From: JBDIVL01 sp039794405
GTDB lineage: Bacteria; Planctomycetota; Brocadiia; Brocadiales; Brocadiaceae
Direction: 5' to 3'
Assembly (NCBI GenBank): GCA_039794405.1
Contig: JBDIVL010000040.1
Location: forward strand, 1 to 35,648
DNA: 35,648 bases
This document shows positions 8,006 to 16,944 of the stretch, in pieces (within the stretch, counting starts at the first letter, position 1; the number at the start of each line of letters is the position of its first letter). The notes below the pieces were generated by a model, which saw nothing but the letters and a program-made list of their open reading frames with translations, ran no database searches and was not told where the DNA came from. Both the position numbers and the translations under genes were made by a program.

Positions 8006-11000
8006 CTACACAAAAATCCCTATTTCAGTAATGCTTGAATCTTTCTTTAGCGCCTTTTTAAATTTGTGTTCCTTGTGCCAGGCATTCAGGCAGGGGATAA
8101 TGAAGACGGTGACTGATGCCATAAGCATTCCCCCGATAGAGGGAATTGCCATGGGTTTGGCTACCTCGGCGCCAGCGCCTGTTGCCCACAAGATAGGGAG
8201 GAGCCCAATAAATGTGGTGACAGATGTCATCATGCAGGGTCTTATCCTCCGTGTCCCTGCCATTAAGATGGTATCCCGGATATCATGGACACTTTTCATC
8301 TTCCTTTTGCCAAATAGATCATTGATATAGGTGGTAATAAGAACAGAATCGTCGTCTACAATGCCGAAGATCGAGATAAAGCCTACCCAGACGGCGACAC
8401 TAAAGTTATAACCAAAGAAGTATTGAAGCCAGATACCACCGGCAATAGCTGTTGGTATCCCTGCAAATAAAATAAACATTGTTTGTGGGATAGATTTGAA
8501 CGCCATAAAAATCAGGATAAAACCAACAAACATTGATAACGGCACGAGGATTTGCAACCTCTTTCTGGCCCTGACCTGGTTTTCAAACTGGCCGCTCCAC
8601 TGGATAAAGTATCCATGGGGTAACATCACCTTTTCAGATACTATCCTGGATGCCTCTTCTACAAAACTCATAGGATCTCTGCCACGGACGTTCATAAGGA
8701 CATATGCCCGCAGGAGTGCGTTTTCGCTACTAATCATGGCAGGTCCCATAACAAAATGGATATCGGCTACCTGTGTTATGGGGATATGTTTCCCCGTGGA
8801 ACTTGGTACATAAACCCTTTTCAGTGCATCAAAATTATCCCGCAACTCCCGCATGTATCTGACACGTACGGGATATCGTTCTCGACCCTCTACGGTCGTA
8901 GTAATATTTTCTCCTCCGATAGCTATCTCGATAATATCCTGCACATCCCGGATATTGATTCCGTAACGGGCGATTTCCTCGCGTTTGATCTTGTATTCCA
9001 GATACGGTTTTCCTGTAACCCTCTCTGCATAAAGGTCTGCAACACCTGGAACATCTTTGAGCGCATTTTCAACGTCAAAGGCCAATTGTTGTATGACATT
9101 GAGATCCGGTCCAAAAATTTTAATGCCAACCGAGGTGCGAATGCCGGTAGCCAGCATATCGATTCGGTTTACAATGGGCTGTGTCCAGATATTTGCCACA
9201 CCTGGTATTCTCAGTGCCTCATCCATTTCCTGGATGAGCTCTTGTTTCGTGATCGCCCGTTCATCGGGTAAAAAGAAGTGGAATACGGGATGCAGAAATG
9301 AGGGTACATAATTCAGGAACTTGTATTCAATCTTCTTTTTACGCCATTCCTCTTCCGGTTTTAATGTGACAATGGTTTCAAACATCTCAACAGGAGCGGG
9401 GTCTGTAGCGGTATCTGCCCTTCCTAGTTTCCCGACTACGGTATCTATTTCTGGAAAGGATTTGATAATCATATCCTGTTTTTGCATGACTTTAAGGGCA
9501 TCCGTTAACGCTACGCTTGGCAGCATGACCGGCATAAAAAGAATAGAGCCCTCATCAAGAGGGGGCATAAATTCTCTTCCCAGTTTTTTTGCAGCGAATA
9601 TGGATGAAATGACAATAACAAGTGGAATAGCAAGAAATATCCTCTTGTGATCTAATACCCACCGAAGCGCAGGTTGATACCCTCTCAATAACGCCCGGGA
9701 AGTAAAGTTCTCTTCCATAGGTCTTAATTTCCCTTTGATAAGGAAGGTACAAAGTATGGGCACCAGGGTGATTGCCGTAACGACTGATGCACCAATAGCA
9801 AAGGTTTTTGTCCAAGCCAGGGGTTTAAAGAGTTTTCCTTCCTGTCCAATGAGTCCAAATACCGGTAAGAACATAAATATAGTGGTTAAAGCCGCAAAGA
9901 ATATAGAACTACCAACTTCTTTTGAGGCATCAAGAATGATCCGAGACCTTTGTTTCTTATCTTTTTGCTCTATAAGATTTCTAAAGATATTCTCTGTCAT
10001 GATGATTGACATATCACTTACCTCACCGATGGCGATGGCGATACCGGTAAGAGACATGATATTTGAATCGATACCCATAAAATACATACCAAGGAAGGAG
10101 ACAAGGATTGATATGGGAAAACCTAAAATGCAGATAATGATACTTCTGACATGTAACAGGAATAGGGCGACAACGAAAGAAGTAATAATGATTTCTTCTA
10201 TCAGCGCCTCTCTCAAAGTTTCGATAACACGATAAATAAGCCCTTCCCTGTCATAGAAAGGTACGATCTTTACGCCAGAAGGCAGTCCGGGCTCGATCTC
10301 TTTGATCTTCTTTTTTAGCCGTTTAATCACTTCCAGCGGGTTTTCACCTTGGCGCATGATAACGATTCCACCGGCAACCTCGGCGCCTTCCTTATCGAGC
10401 GCCCCCCGTCTAAAGTCACCCCCAATCTGGACAGCACCGATATTTTTAACAAATATCGGTACACCATTAAAGCTGCCTACGGTGATATTCTCAATATCGG
10501 TAATATTCTTGATAAATCCGAGGCCACGGATAATAAATTCCATGTTACTATTTTCAACTACCTTTGCGCCTACATCGATATTACTTTTCCGGACAGCCTC
10601 ATATACGTCTGCTGTTGTTATACCATGCGCAAAGAGTTTATTTGGGTCAACATCGATCTGATATTGTTTTATAAAACCACCCACACCTGCAACTTCTGAG
10701 ACGCCTTCTACGGCATTGAGCTGGTAACGAACATACCAATCCTGTATGGAGCGCAGTTGTCCAAGGTCATATCCTGAACCTTCCACGGTGTACCAGAAAA
10801 TCTGGCCAAGTCCTGTGGCATCAGTACCTAGTCTGGGTATTACATCTTTGGGAAGTAATGCCTGTACAAAGTTTAATCTCTCTAATACCCTGGAACGTGC
10901 CCAGTAAAAATCGATTCCATCCTGAAAGATGATGAATATCATGGAGAAACCAAATCCCGATTGGGACCGTATGACTTTTACACCGGGTACACCCAGGAGG

Positions 11001-11215
11001 TTCACTGTTAAGGGATAGGTGACTTGATCTTCGACATCCTGAGGACTGCGTCCTGGCCAATCGGTAAAGACGATGCACTGGTTTTCCCCGATGTCCGGAA
11101 TGACATCCATATTGACATGCTTTAATCCGTAAACGCCACCAAATATAACCAGGAGGTAGAAGCTGATTACCAGGAATCGATTTTTGAGGCAGATTTCGAT
11201 AAGTTTGTTGATCAT
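8006..11215 (-). CDS. cusA: CusA-like heavy-metal RND efflux pump (Cu(I)/Ag(I))
   Basis: A 1069-residue inner-membrane proton-driven pump of the HME-RND family, the usual length. Twelve membrane helices and two large periplasmic loops are evident. The proton-relay helix reads GIAIAIGEVSDMSIIMTEN, keeping the Asp and Glu of the family. The three methionines of the E. coli CusA copper relay have clear counterparts: M561 (ILFMPVM), M611 (DPAPVEMFET) and M687 (RIDMLATGI). This argues for monovalent Cu/Ag rather than Zn/Co/Cd. It is the last gene of the minus-strand efflux operon but is separated from the adaptor gene by a GxxExxY cassette whose end lies 16 bases before its ATG. No Shine-Dalgarno sequence is visible there, so translation of the pump may have been affected. 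Confidence 0.95.
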   Translation of the reverse strand: MINKLIEICLKNRFLVISFYLLVIFGGVYGLKHVNMDVIPDIGENQCIVFTDWPGRSPQDVEDQVTYPLTVNLLGVPGVKVIRSQSGFGFSMIFIIFQDGIDFYWARSRVLERLNFVQALLPKDVIPRLGTDATGLGQIFWYTVEGSGYDLGQLRSIQDWYVRYQLNAVEGVSEVAGVGGFIKQYQIDVDPNKLFAHGITTADVYEAVRKSNIDVGAKVVENSNMEFIIRGLGFIKNITDIENITVGSFNGVPIFVKNIGAVQIGGDFRRGALDKEGAEVAGGIVIMRQGENPLEVIKRLKKKIKEIEPGLPSGVKIVPFYDREGLIYRVIETLREALIEEIIITSFVVALFLLHVRSIIICILGFPISILVSFLGMYFMGIDSNIMSLTGIAIAIGEVSDMSIIMTENIFRNLIEQKDKKQRSRIILDASKEVGSSIFFAALTTIFMFLPVFGLIGQEGKLFKPLAWTKTFAIGASVVTAITLVPILCTFLIKGKLRPMEENFTSRALLRGYQPALRWVLDHKRIFLAIPLVIVISSIFAAKKLGREFMPPLDEGSILFMPVMLPSVALTDALKVMQKQDMIIKSFPEIDTVVGKLGRADTATDPAPVEMFETIVTLKPEEEWRKKKIEYKFLNYVPSFLHPVFHFFLPDERAITKQELIQEMDEALRIPGVANIWTQPIVNRIDMLATGIRTSVGIKIFGPDLNVIQQLAFDVENALKDVPGVADLYAERVTGKPYLEYKIKREEIARYGINIRDVQDIIEIAIGGENITTTVEGRERYPVRVRYMRELRDNFDALKRVYVPSSTGKHIPITQVADIHFVMGPAMISSENALLRAYVLMNVRGRDPMSFVEEASRIVSEKVMLPHGYFIQWSGQFENQVRARKRLQILVPLSMFVGFILIFMAFKSIPQTMFILFAGIPTAIAGGIWLQYFFGYNFSVAVWVGFISIFGIVDDDSVLITTYINDLFGKRKMKSVHDIRDTILMAGTRRIRPCMMTSVTTFIGLLPILWATGAGAEVAKPMAIPSIGGMLMASVTVFIIPCLNAWHKEHKFKKALKKDSSITEIGIFV

Positions 11216-11231
11216 ACTATTAATAAACAGA

Positions 11232-11747
11232 AACCACAGATTTCACAGATGACACAGATTTTTATTTTTGAACTTATACAACTATTATTTAGACAAGTTT
11301 TTAATTTACAAATCTTCTATAACGAAGGGTTTCCTCACCGAAGTTTAAAAGTAGTCCCGTATTATGCCGACTAATAATAAGACTATTTATCAACTGCGCT
11401 TCATCGACCTTTGTTAGAAGCTTCTCTGCTTTTATTTCAATTACTATCTCATGGTAAACGATAAAGTCAGGAATATAGAATTTCTTCAATTTTTGATTTT
11501 TATAGAATATCTCTAACCGAGGTTGAGGAATAAATGGGATGTTTCTTAATTCGAATTCGATCTCTAAGCACTCTTGGTAAACTGCTTCAAGATGCCCCGG
11601 ACCTATAAAATTATGAACCTCCATTGCAGCTCCAATAATTGCATGAGTCCTTGGATCTTTTATCATGTATTAAAATGGATTTTTTTCTGTAGATTTTACA
11701 AAATATTTATATTGCTTTTATCTGTGTCATCTGTGAAATCTGTGGTT
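11232..11747 (-). mobile_element. GxxExxY cassette bounded by perfect 28-bp inverted repeats
   Basis: The 28-bp sequence at 11232-11259 is the exact reverse complement of 11720-11747. Each arm contains three CACAGAT words spaced by two bases, so the repeat has internal periodicity. The arms enclose a single GxxExxY gene and little else (516 bp in total). The unit lies between the adaptor and pump genes of an efflux operon whose other genes are closely spaced. No target-site duplication is obvious, and no transposase is present, so any movement would need a helper or recombination between repeats. That it is mobile is inference; the inverted repeat itself is seen directly. Confidence 0.7.
11301..11666 (-). 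CDS. GxxExxY protein (PD-(D/E)XK nuclease-like fold)
   Basis: A 121-residue protein carrying the family signature G-H-L-E-A-V-Y at about residues 24-30. The later PDF...IEIKA motif (Asp, Glu, Lys) is typical of the PD-(D/E)XK nuclease core. The family is widespread, often present in many copies per genome, and its function is unknown. The start ATG has no recognisable ribosome site. The gene is co-oriented with the efflux operon and sits inside perfect inverted repeats between the adaptor and pump genes, so it is probably transcribed with them. Length and motifs are intact, with no sign of decay. Confidence 0.88.
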   Translation of the reverse strand: MIKDPRTHAIIGAAMEVHNFIGPGHLEAVYQECLEIEFELRNIPFIPQPRLEIFYKNQKLKKFYIPDFIVYHEIVIEIKAEKLLTKVDEAQLINSLIISRHNTGLLLNFGEETLRYRRFVN

Positions 11748-11760
11748 CCACAGATTATAA

Positions 11761-13962
11761 TCAATGCTCATGTTCCTTAAACTCCATAGCCCCACCATAC
11801 AATGCGCTTGCTCCACCGGTGAGCTGGCTCTGGGAATCTATTAGGAAATTAGCTTGCGTGACAACTTTATCACCCTCTTCTAGTCCTTTCAGGACAGGGT
11901 AGTAATCACCGGCCTTTGTGCCAAGAAATACTTCTTTTCCTACATATTGTCCATTACCTTTATCAAGATAGACAATCTTCCGTACGCCAGTATCTAACAC
12001 TGCTGTTGCAGGAACGGCAAGCACCTGAGTTGTCTTTTCCTGATGCATTCCGCACTTTGGGCAATCTCCGGGTTTATCAGAGGTTACCTCCGGGTGCATG
12101 GGGCAAGTATAAACGATACGTTTCTTGAGTTCGGCTTTCTTTACTTTTATTTCCAGTCCATCCTTAACCTCCCACTGACCCAGTGGCCTTTTACATTGGT
12201 CACATTCGCCGGGTTTATCAGAGGTTGTACATGCCATAGGACACATGTACACGAATTTCTGTTTTTTCTCTCCTGTAGGAGAGGTTACTGTGATGCTTTT
12301 TTGTAGCAACATACCACACATGGGGCATGATTTAGGTACAGTAGCTGTATCCCATTCTTGCGGACAGATACAGGTCAACTTTTCACCGGGAACTTCGACA
12401 GGTATTTCTTTCTTTTCAAGCCTCATACCACATATGGGACAATCACCATCTGTTTTCGCAGTATGACATTTCATAGGGCATATATAGACGGTCTCTGTTG
12501 TAACGGCATGTTCTTTTTTTTCTCCTTCGGCCTTTTTTGAATCAATAGGGGCGGGCTTAGAGATAGGGGCTTTTTCTAATTCCATTTCACACACAGGGCA
12601 ATTTCCGGGTTCTTTCGAGGTGTGACATTTCATAGGACATATGTATTCATATTCAATTTCTTTCTGCTGTTCTGCAAAACTGGTTACTGTGGCTGGTCCG
12701 GTTTGAGAAAGGGGGGTTCTTATAAAAGGGACATTATCTTCGGGACATATTCCCGGCCTGCTGGACTTTATTTCTGGATGATTAGGACAAAAATAATTTA
12801 GTCCACTCACGTAGTTATCACCCTCCCTGGCAAACTCTTCAATCGGTACTCGTATTCGGGCATTGACGTACATAGCTGGTTTCAGTTTGAATTGCTGGTT
12901 AGGGATATCGCAGCGTATCCTTACTGAACGTGTCTTGTCTTCCAGGAATGGCTCAATAAACGATATCTTTCCCACAAAGGCTTCTCCGGGATACGCCGGG
13001 GTTGTAATCTCTACCTCTTGTCCGATTTTAACCCAAGACATTTCATACTCATAGACACTGCCCATCATCCATACATTTGAAAGATTAGCAATGGTATATA
13101 TCACTTCACCCTGCATAACATATTGTCCCTCCAGTACTTTTCTTTCAGTCACGATACCACTGATAGGGGCATAGATAATAGTATGCTGCCTTACTTTTTT
13201 CTCTTTTGCAAGTTCATCAATCTGTTTTTCTGTCAAACCCCACCACAACAATCTTCTTTTTGTTGCATCAAGAAGTGTTTTTCCTCCCCGTATTACTTCG
13301 TCAAAGGTACTCTCTTTAATTTTTTCGGCAGTTTCTAATGCTAACAGGTATTCTTCTTGTGTAGACACAAGTTCAGGGCTATATATCCAGACCATGGCTT
13401 CTCCCTTTATAACTTGTGTTCCGGTGAAATCTATAAAAAGTCGATCAATCCTGCTAGGAACCCATGCAGAGACAGTAGCCTTGAGTCTTTCATCATACTC
13501 GATTAATCCTACGGTATAAATGTCTTTCGTAAGAGATCGGAAACCCACAACATCCGTTTTGACCTGTGCCAGTTTACGGGCTCGTTCACTTAGTTCTACT
13601 GTGGCAACAGCACCTTCTTCCTCTACGCCTGGACCTTTTTCATATACTGGAATGAGGTCCATAGCACAAATGGGACATTTACCGGGTTTGTCCATTTTGA
13701 CGGAAGGATGCATACCGCACGTCCAATAAAGGACATTCCTCTCTTTTGGTTTTTCTTTTCCTTCCTCTTTTGTATTTTCATTTCCTTCTTTTTTTGTCTC
13801 CTCTGCATAGGTAACAGAAACAAGACCTGGTGTATCTCGTAGGGCTGTATTGCAATGAGGCTTTATCTTATGAAGTACAAAAATACCAGAAAGGATAATA
13901 AAGATACTAGCTAAGATACTTATAAGGTATTTTTTATAAAGAAACTTTTGTTTAAAGGACAT
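11761..13962 (-). CDS. cusB: CusB-like membrane fusion protein with seven heavy-metal-binding repeats
   Basis: A 733-residue periplasmic adaptor that links the RND pump to the outer-membrane channel. An N-terminal anchor helix (residues 12-31) is followed by one metal-binding module (C82, H85, C96, C99), then the lipoyl and barrel domains (about 115-375). Six more Cys-rich modules of the same plan, C-P-x-x...C-P-x-C-x-M, lie at about 388-412, 441-465, 491-515, 529-552, 571-594 and 617-642. The C-terminal adaptor segment ends in an EHEH tail. Typical CusB proteins are around 400 residues with at most one or two such modules, so this one is greatly expanded. Several copies have lost ligands (one has CPQEW, one DQCKRP). 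The channel gene lies ten bases upstream. Confidence 0.93.
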   Translation of the reverse strand: MSFKQKFLYKKYLISILASIFIILSGIFVLHKIKPHCNTALRDTPGLVSVTYAEETKKEGNENTKEEGKEKPKERNVLYWTCGMHPSVKMDKPGKCPICAMDLIPVYEKGPGVEEEGAVATVELSERARKLAQVKTDVVGFRSLTKDIYTVGLIEYDERLKATVSAWVPSRIDRLFIDFTGTQVIKGEAMVWIYSPELVSTQEEYLLALETAEKIKESTFDEVIRGGKTLLDATKRRLLWWGLTEKQIDELAKEKKVRQHTIIYAPISGIVTERKVLEGQYVMQGEVIYTIANLSNVWMMGSVYEYEMSWVKIGQEVEITTPAYPGEAFVGKISFIEPFLEDKTRSVRIRCDIPNQQFKLKPAMYVNARIRVPIEEFAREGDNYVSGLNYFCPNHPEIKSSRPGICPEDNVPFIRTPLSQTGPATVTSFAEQQKEIEYEYICPMKCHTSKEPGNCPVCEMELEKAPISKPAPIDSKKAEGEKKEHAVTTETVYICPMKCHTAKTDGDCPICGMRLEKKEIPVEVPGEKLTCICPQEWDTATVPKSCPMCGMLLQKSITVTSPTGEKKQKFVYMCPMACTTSDKPGECDQCKRPLGQWEVKDGLEIKVKKAELKKRIVYTCPMHPEVTSDKPGDCPKCGMHQEKTTQVLAVPATAVLDTGVRKIVYLDKGNGQYVGKEVFLGTKAGDYYPVLKGLEEGDKVVTQANFLIDSQSQLTGGASALYGGAMEFKEHEH

Positions 13963-13972
13963 ACATCACTCC

Positions 13973-15316
13973 TTATTGTGTCAATTGAATACCTATTGCA
14001 CGTTCCAGGTTTGCCAAATTCTGTTCAAAATCAGTAAGTGCTCTAGAGTAGAGTAATCGTGCGTTCAAAAGGGTTCTCTGGCTATCAATGAGGGTAAGGA
14101 AATCTACCCTATTTGCCTCATATCCAATACGTGCAGCCTTTAATGATTGCTCTGCCTGTGGGATTATCCCGGTTTTATACAGATTTATCGTACTTTCGGA
14201 GGACTGTATTCTCACGAGAAAATCTTTGACTTCAAACAATGCCTTATTATTCACAAAGCGGTAATCTGATTTAGCGGCTTTCAGTGCTTCATGGGATTCT
14301 TTAACCTTTGACCGGTTTTTAGGCCACAGCCATGGGATATTGATAGAGATGGCAGATGCCCATGTATCAGGTTTTCCGTCCTCCTGCATATATTCAACCA
14401 TTGGCTCAAAATCTGAAAAATAGTAATCCTTTTTTGAGAGTTTTACGTCAGTTTCACTCTTCTTAACAAGATGGTCAAACCTTTTCAGCTCTGGTCTATT
14501 TTTTACGGCAAGGTCTTCCAACTCTTTTATCGTTAAACATAAACGGTGTTTTTCAAAAGGGCGAGGTTTCCCTAAGGGGGTCTCCGGAGGCCTATCTAAA
14601 AGAATATTTAACCGGGCAATAATAGATTCTCTATCTTTATGTGTAGTGATAAGGCTATTAGCTAATGTTGATAATTCAACCTGTGCTGCAAGCACATCCC
14701 TTTGGGTAGCCTCACCTACAGCATATTTCTCCTCAGCGATTTTGGTAAAATTACGCAGTAAACTTCTTATTTCCTCAATGATATCAATAGCCGTGTTGAT
14801 ATAATAGAATTCATAAAAAGCAGATTTTACAAGGGCGATAATTTCTTGTATTTTCGACTGCATTTCTTTTTCTACCATGTTGGCTTCTTCTGTAGCTATC
14901 TCTTCCCTAAGGCGTAATTTTCCAGGAAATGGTATTTTTTGGGATACTCCGTAACGTTGTTGCAGCATTTCGGTTTGGCCATTGATATTGAGAGGATGAT
15001 TGGACATATCAAATGATCCGATGCTTACCGTTGGGTCATCCAACGATTTGGCCTGAGGGATTTTTGCCTTTGCTGCATTTAAGCGCTTCTGTGCCGAAAT
15101 GATCTCCGGATTATGTTCCATAGCTTCTTGAATCAGCCATTGCAAGTTTAAAGGCGCGTTTGCCTTGTCTATCCCGATAATTTTTTCACTTTTTGTTACC
15201 TTCTGAGGAGATCTTCCAACTTCTTCTCGTGCTATGGAAAATTTACTGGAAAGAATTGTCAGGATGAATAAGAGTGTATGCCACTTTTTCGGTATTCTCA
15301 TCATAATGAAATCCAT
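13973..15316 (-). CDS. TolC/CusC-like outer membrane efflux protein
   Basis: A 447-residue outer-membrane factor with an N-terminal signal peptide and two long OEP repeats rich in helical heptads. These include LNLQWLIQEAMEHNPEI at the start of the first and LKAARIGYEANRVDFLTLID near the end of the second. It would form the trimeric outer-membrane channel of the metal efflux complex. There is no lipobox, unlike E. coli CusC. The start is uncertain: ATG codons at 15316, 15304 and 15301 are in frame and none has a good ribosome site. A run of eight G residues at 15329-15336 (C on the coding strand) lies 12 bases upstream of the first ATG, where length change could alter expression. Confidence 0.9.
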   Translation of the reverse strand: MDFIMMRIPKKWHTLLFILTILSSKFSIAREEVGRSPQKVTKSEKIIGIDKANAPLNLQWLIQEAMEHNPEIISAQKRLNAAKAKIPQAKSLDDPTVSIGSFDMSNHPLNINGQTEMLQQRYGVSQKIPFPGKLRLREEIATEEANMVEKEMQSKIQEIIALVKSAFYEFYYINTAIDIIEEIRSLLRNFTKIAEEKYAVGEATQRDVLAAQVELSTLANSLITTHKDRESIIARLNILLDRPPETPLGKPRPFEKHRLCLTIKELEDLAVKNRPELKRFDHLVKKSETDVKLSKKDYYFSDFEPMVEYMQEDGKPDTWASAISINIPWLWPKNRSKVKESHEALKAAKSDYRFVNNKALFEVKDFLVRIQSSESTINLYKTGIIPQAEQSLKAARIGYEANRVDFLTLIDSQRTLLNARLLYSRALTDFEQNLANLERAIGIQLTQ

Positions 15317-15382
15317 TCAATAAGAGTAGGGGGGGGACGGATAATAATTAAACCCACTGTAGGTTACATCGCACATCGGTAA

Positions 15383-16348
15383 TTAGCCACAAATATTCAT
15401 ATGACATATTCTTGTCTTACACTCGCCTGCATGTATACGTGGATTGTAGAATAAAGATGCACAAATGGTTGCAGCTATCAAAAATGACAAAAAGCCTGGA
15501 AGACACCAATAGGTATTTCGAAAGTCAGGAACTGACACCTCCGGCATCAGCAAGCGTTTTACTCTGTCTTCTACAATATTTTGTCCTTTGAAAGATGGGA
15601 GTAAAGACTGTTGTTTTGTCGTGTTGTGAGATTTACACATCTTCACGAGTGCACTTGCAAGCTCTAATGGTTCCCGGGATAAATTTATAGCACTATCATC
15701 TGCGGCCTTTTCAGATGCAGAAGAAAATTGGTTTAACAAGTTATGGTTGATAGGGAGAAAAAAATTGAGTGCGTGAAATATTTGTATGAGAAATAACTTC
15801 AATGGATCTTTATTCTTTTTATGATGTTCTTCATGGAGAATTACAGCTAAAAGCTCTTTTCTTGTCAGATAGGAACAAATGCCAGATGATAGATATATTT
15901 TCGGTTTCCACAGGCCAAGCGTAAAAGCATAATGCGGTTCACTGTTCTTTAAAAGTGTAACTTGATTATTAATTTGTGCAGAATGCAGGATATACTTTAG
16001 GTTAGGATAATTTTCAAGTGAAAGGGAGGTGTGAAAACGGGTAAAGTTGTAATTGTAGCGTAGGAGAAAAAATATTTTGTAAAAAGCCTTATATATTCCA
16101 ATGAGAAATATTGTCATGCAGGCCCAAGGGATTATTGTAGTTACTGTCCGTAAGTTGAAAAAACATTTTGAACAGATACTTCCACAGCAAGTAATGGATT
16201 CATAAGTAGATTTAGTATCAAAAATGTATCCTTTAATACCTATTCCTATACCTGTAGCTATCGAAGACAGTACCACAATGTTAACAAACACAATAAGTAC
16301 AAAATAGCATTGTGCTTTTCGCTGTTCTGTTCTGACAAAGTGTTTCAT
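15383..16348 (-). CDS. M56 family (BlaR1/MecR1-like) membrane metalloprotease, putative metal sensor
   Basis: A 321-residue membrane protein with the M56 protease signature H172-E-E-H-H176 and a downstream Glu213 (SEKAADD) as third zinc ligand. Hydrophobic helices occur at about 13-37, 70-95, 186-202 and 283-300. BlaR1 relatives sense a signal outside the cell and trigger cleavage of the partner repressor. Here the C-terminal penicillin-binding domain is absent. Instead Cys residues cluster in the loop after helix 1 (C54, C55, C59, C62) and in the extreme C-terminal tail (C310, C315, H316, M317, C320), which suggests direct sensing of a thiophilic metal. It starts four bases after the repressor gene. 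The metal-sensing role is inference from residues and operon. Confidence 0.85.
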   Translation of the reverse strand: MKHFVRTEQRKAQCYFVLIVFVNIVVLSSIATGIGIGIKGYIFDTKSTYESITCCGSICSKCFFNLRTVTTIIPWACMTIFLIGIYKAFYKIFFLLRYNYNFTRFHTSLSLENYPNLKYILHSAQINNQVTLLKNSEPHYAFTLGLWKPKIYLSSGICSYLTRKELLAVILHEEHHKKNKDPLKLFLIQIFHALNFFLPINHNLLNQFSSASEKAADDSAINLSREPLELASALVKMCKSHNTTKQQSLLPSFKGQNIVEDRVKRLLMPEVSVPDFRNTYWCLPGFLSFLIAATICASLFYNPRIHAGECKTRICHMNICG

Positions 16349-16352
16349 ATAG

Positions 16353-16784
16353 TTATTTTTGAGGTTTATTTTGCCTTTTTAGTTCAATTAATTTGGAAAA
16401 ATATTCTATTTTATCCGGGGCCATTTGTGCCATATAATCCACAAAATGCACCATTACCGAATCAAAAGAAAGCTCGGAAGCTCCTTCCACAACTTTTTTT
16501 GATACCAATTCAAGGAATTCATCTTTACTGTAAGCTGGTAAATAGAAGTAGGCTTTTCCAATTTTTGTTCTTTTAACAAGCCCCTTTTCAACCATTCGGT
16601 TGGTAACGGTAATTACAGCAGAATAAGAAATATCCCTCGTGGTTGGGAAGGCATTTCGTATATCCTTTACACTGGATTCTCCATGGCTCCATAAAGCTTC
16701 CATGATATCTCTCTCTAGCGGCCCCAATACTTGATTTACTCCTCGTTTAAAAGGGTTAAAATGAAATTTTATTTGTTTACCCAT
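16353..16784 (-). CDS. BlaI/MecI/CopY family transcriptional repressor
   Basis: A 143-residue winged-helix repressor. The N-terminal DNA-binding domain shows the family pattern LGPLERDIMEALWSHGESSV, then the recognition helix region SYSAVITVTNRMVEKGLVKR and the wing GKAYFYLP. A C-terminal helical dimerisation part follows. There is no CopY-type C-terminal Cys-x-Cys metal hook, so release from DNA probably depends on cleavage by the adjacent M56 protease rather than direct metal binding. The gene is first in the efflux operon. A TACA-N3-TGTA box lies inside its promoter, so autoregulation of the whole operon is expected. Confidence 0.92.
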   Translation of the reverse strand: MGKQIKFHFNPFKRGVNQVLGPLERDIMEALWSHGESSVKDIRNAFPTTRDISYSAVITVTNRMVEKGLVKRTKIGKAYFYLPAYSKDEFLELVSKKVVEGASELSFDSVMVHFVDYMAQMAPDKIEYFSKLIELKRQNKPQK

Positions 16785-16846
16785 GCCGGCTCTCTCTTTT
16801 CAGTACTATTCATTAAATTATAAATTAAAACATTTCATAAGGAAAT

Positions 16847-16876
16847 ATTATATTCTACATATTGTAAAATATTCAA
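16847..16876 (-). promoter_or_regulatory. Efflux-operon promoter with embedded BlaI/CopY-type operator
   Basis: On the minus strand a -35 TTGAAT (16871-16876) and a perfect -10 TATAAT (16847-16852) are 18 bases apart. Between them lies TACAATATGTA (16856-16866), matching the TACA...TGTA half-sites bound by BlaI, MecI and CopY repressors. Repressor binding there would block RNA polymerase. The repressor ATG is at 16784, giving a 5' leader of about 55 bases. Confidence 0.6.
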
Positions 16877-16944
16877 GGGTAATTTATGAAATCTTTCTTG
16901 TAAATCCTGGGATTGTTGTCGTAGCAAGTCACATTTCTGTTCCC

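Noticed and set aside
8756..9271. Plus-strand frame opposite the pump gene
   Set aside because: Lies wholly inside the strongly supported cusA-like gene on the other strand and shows no coherent protein features.
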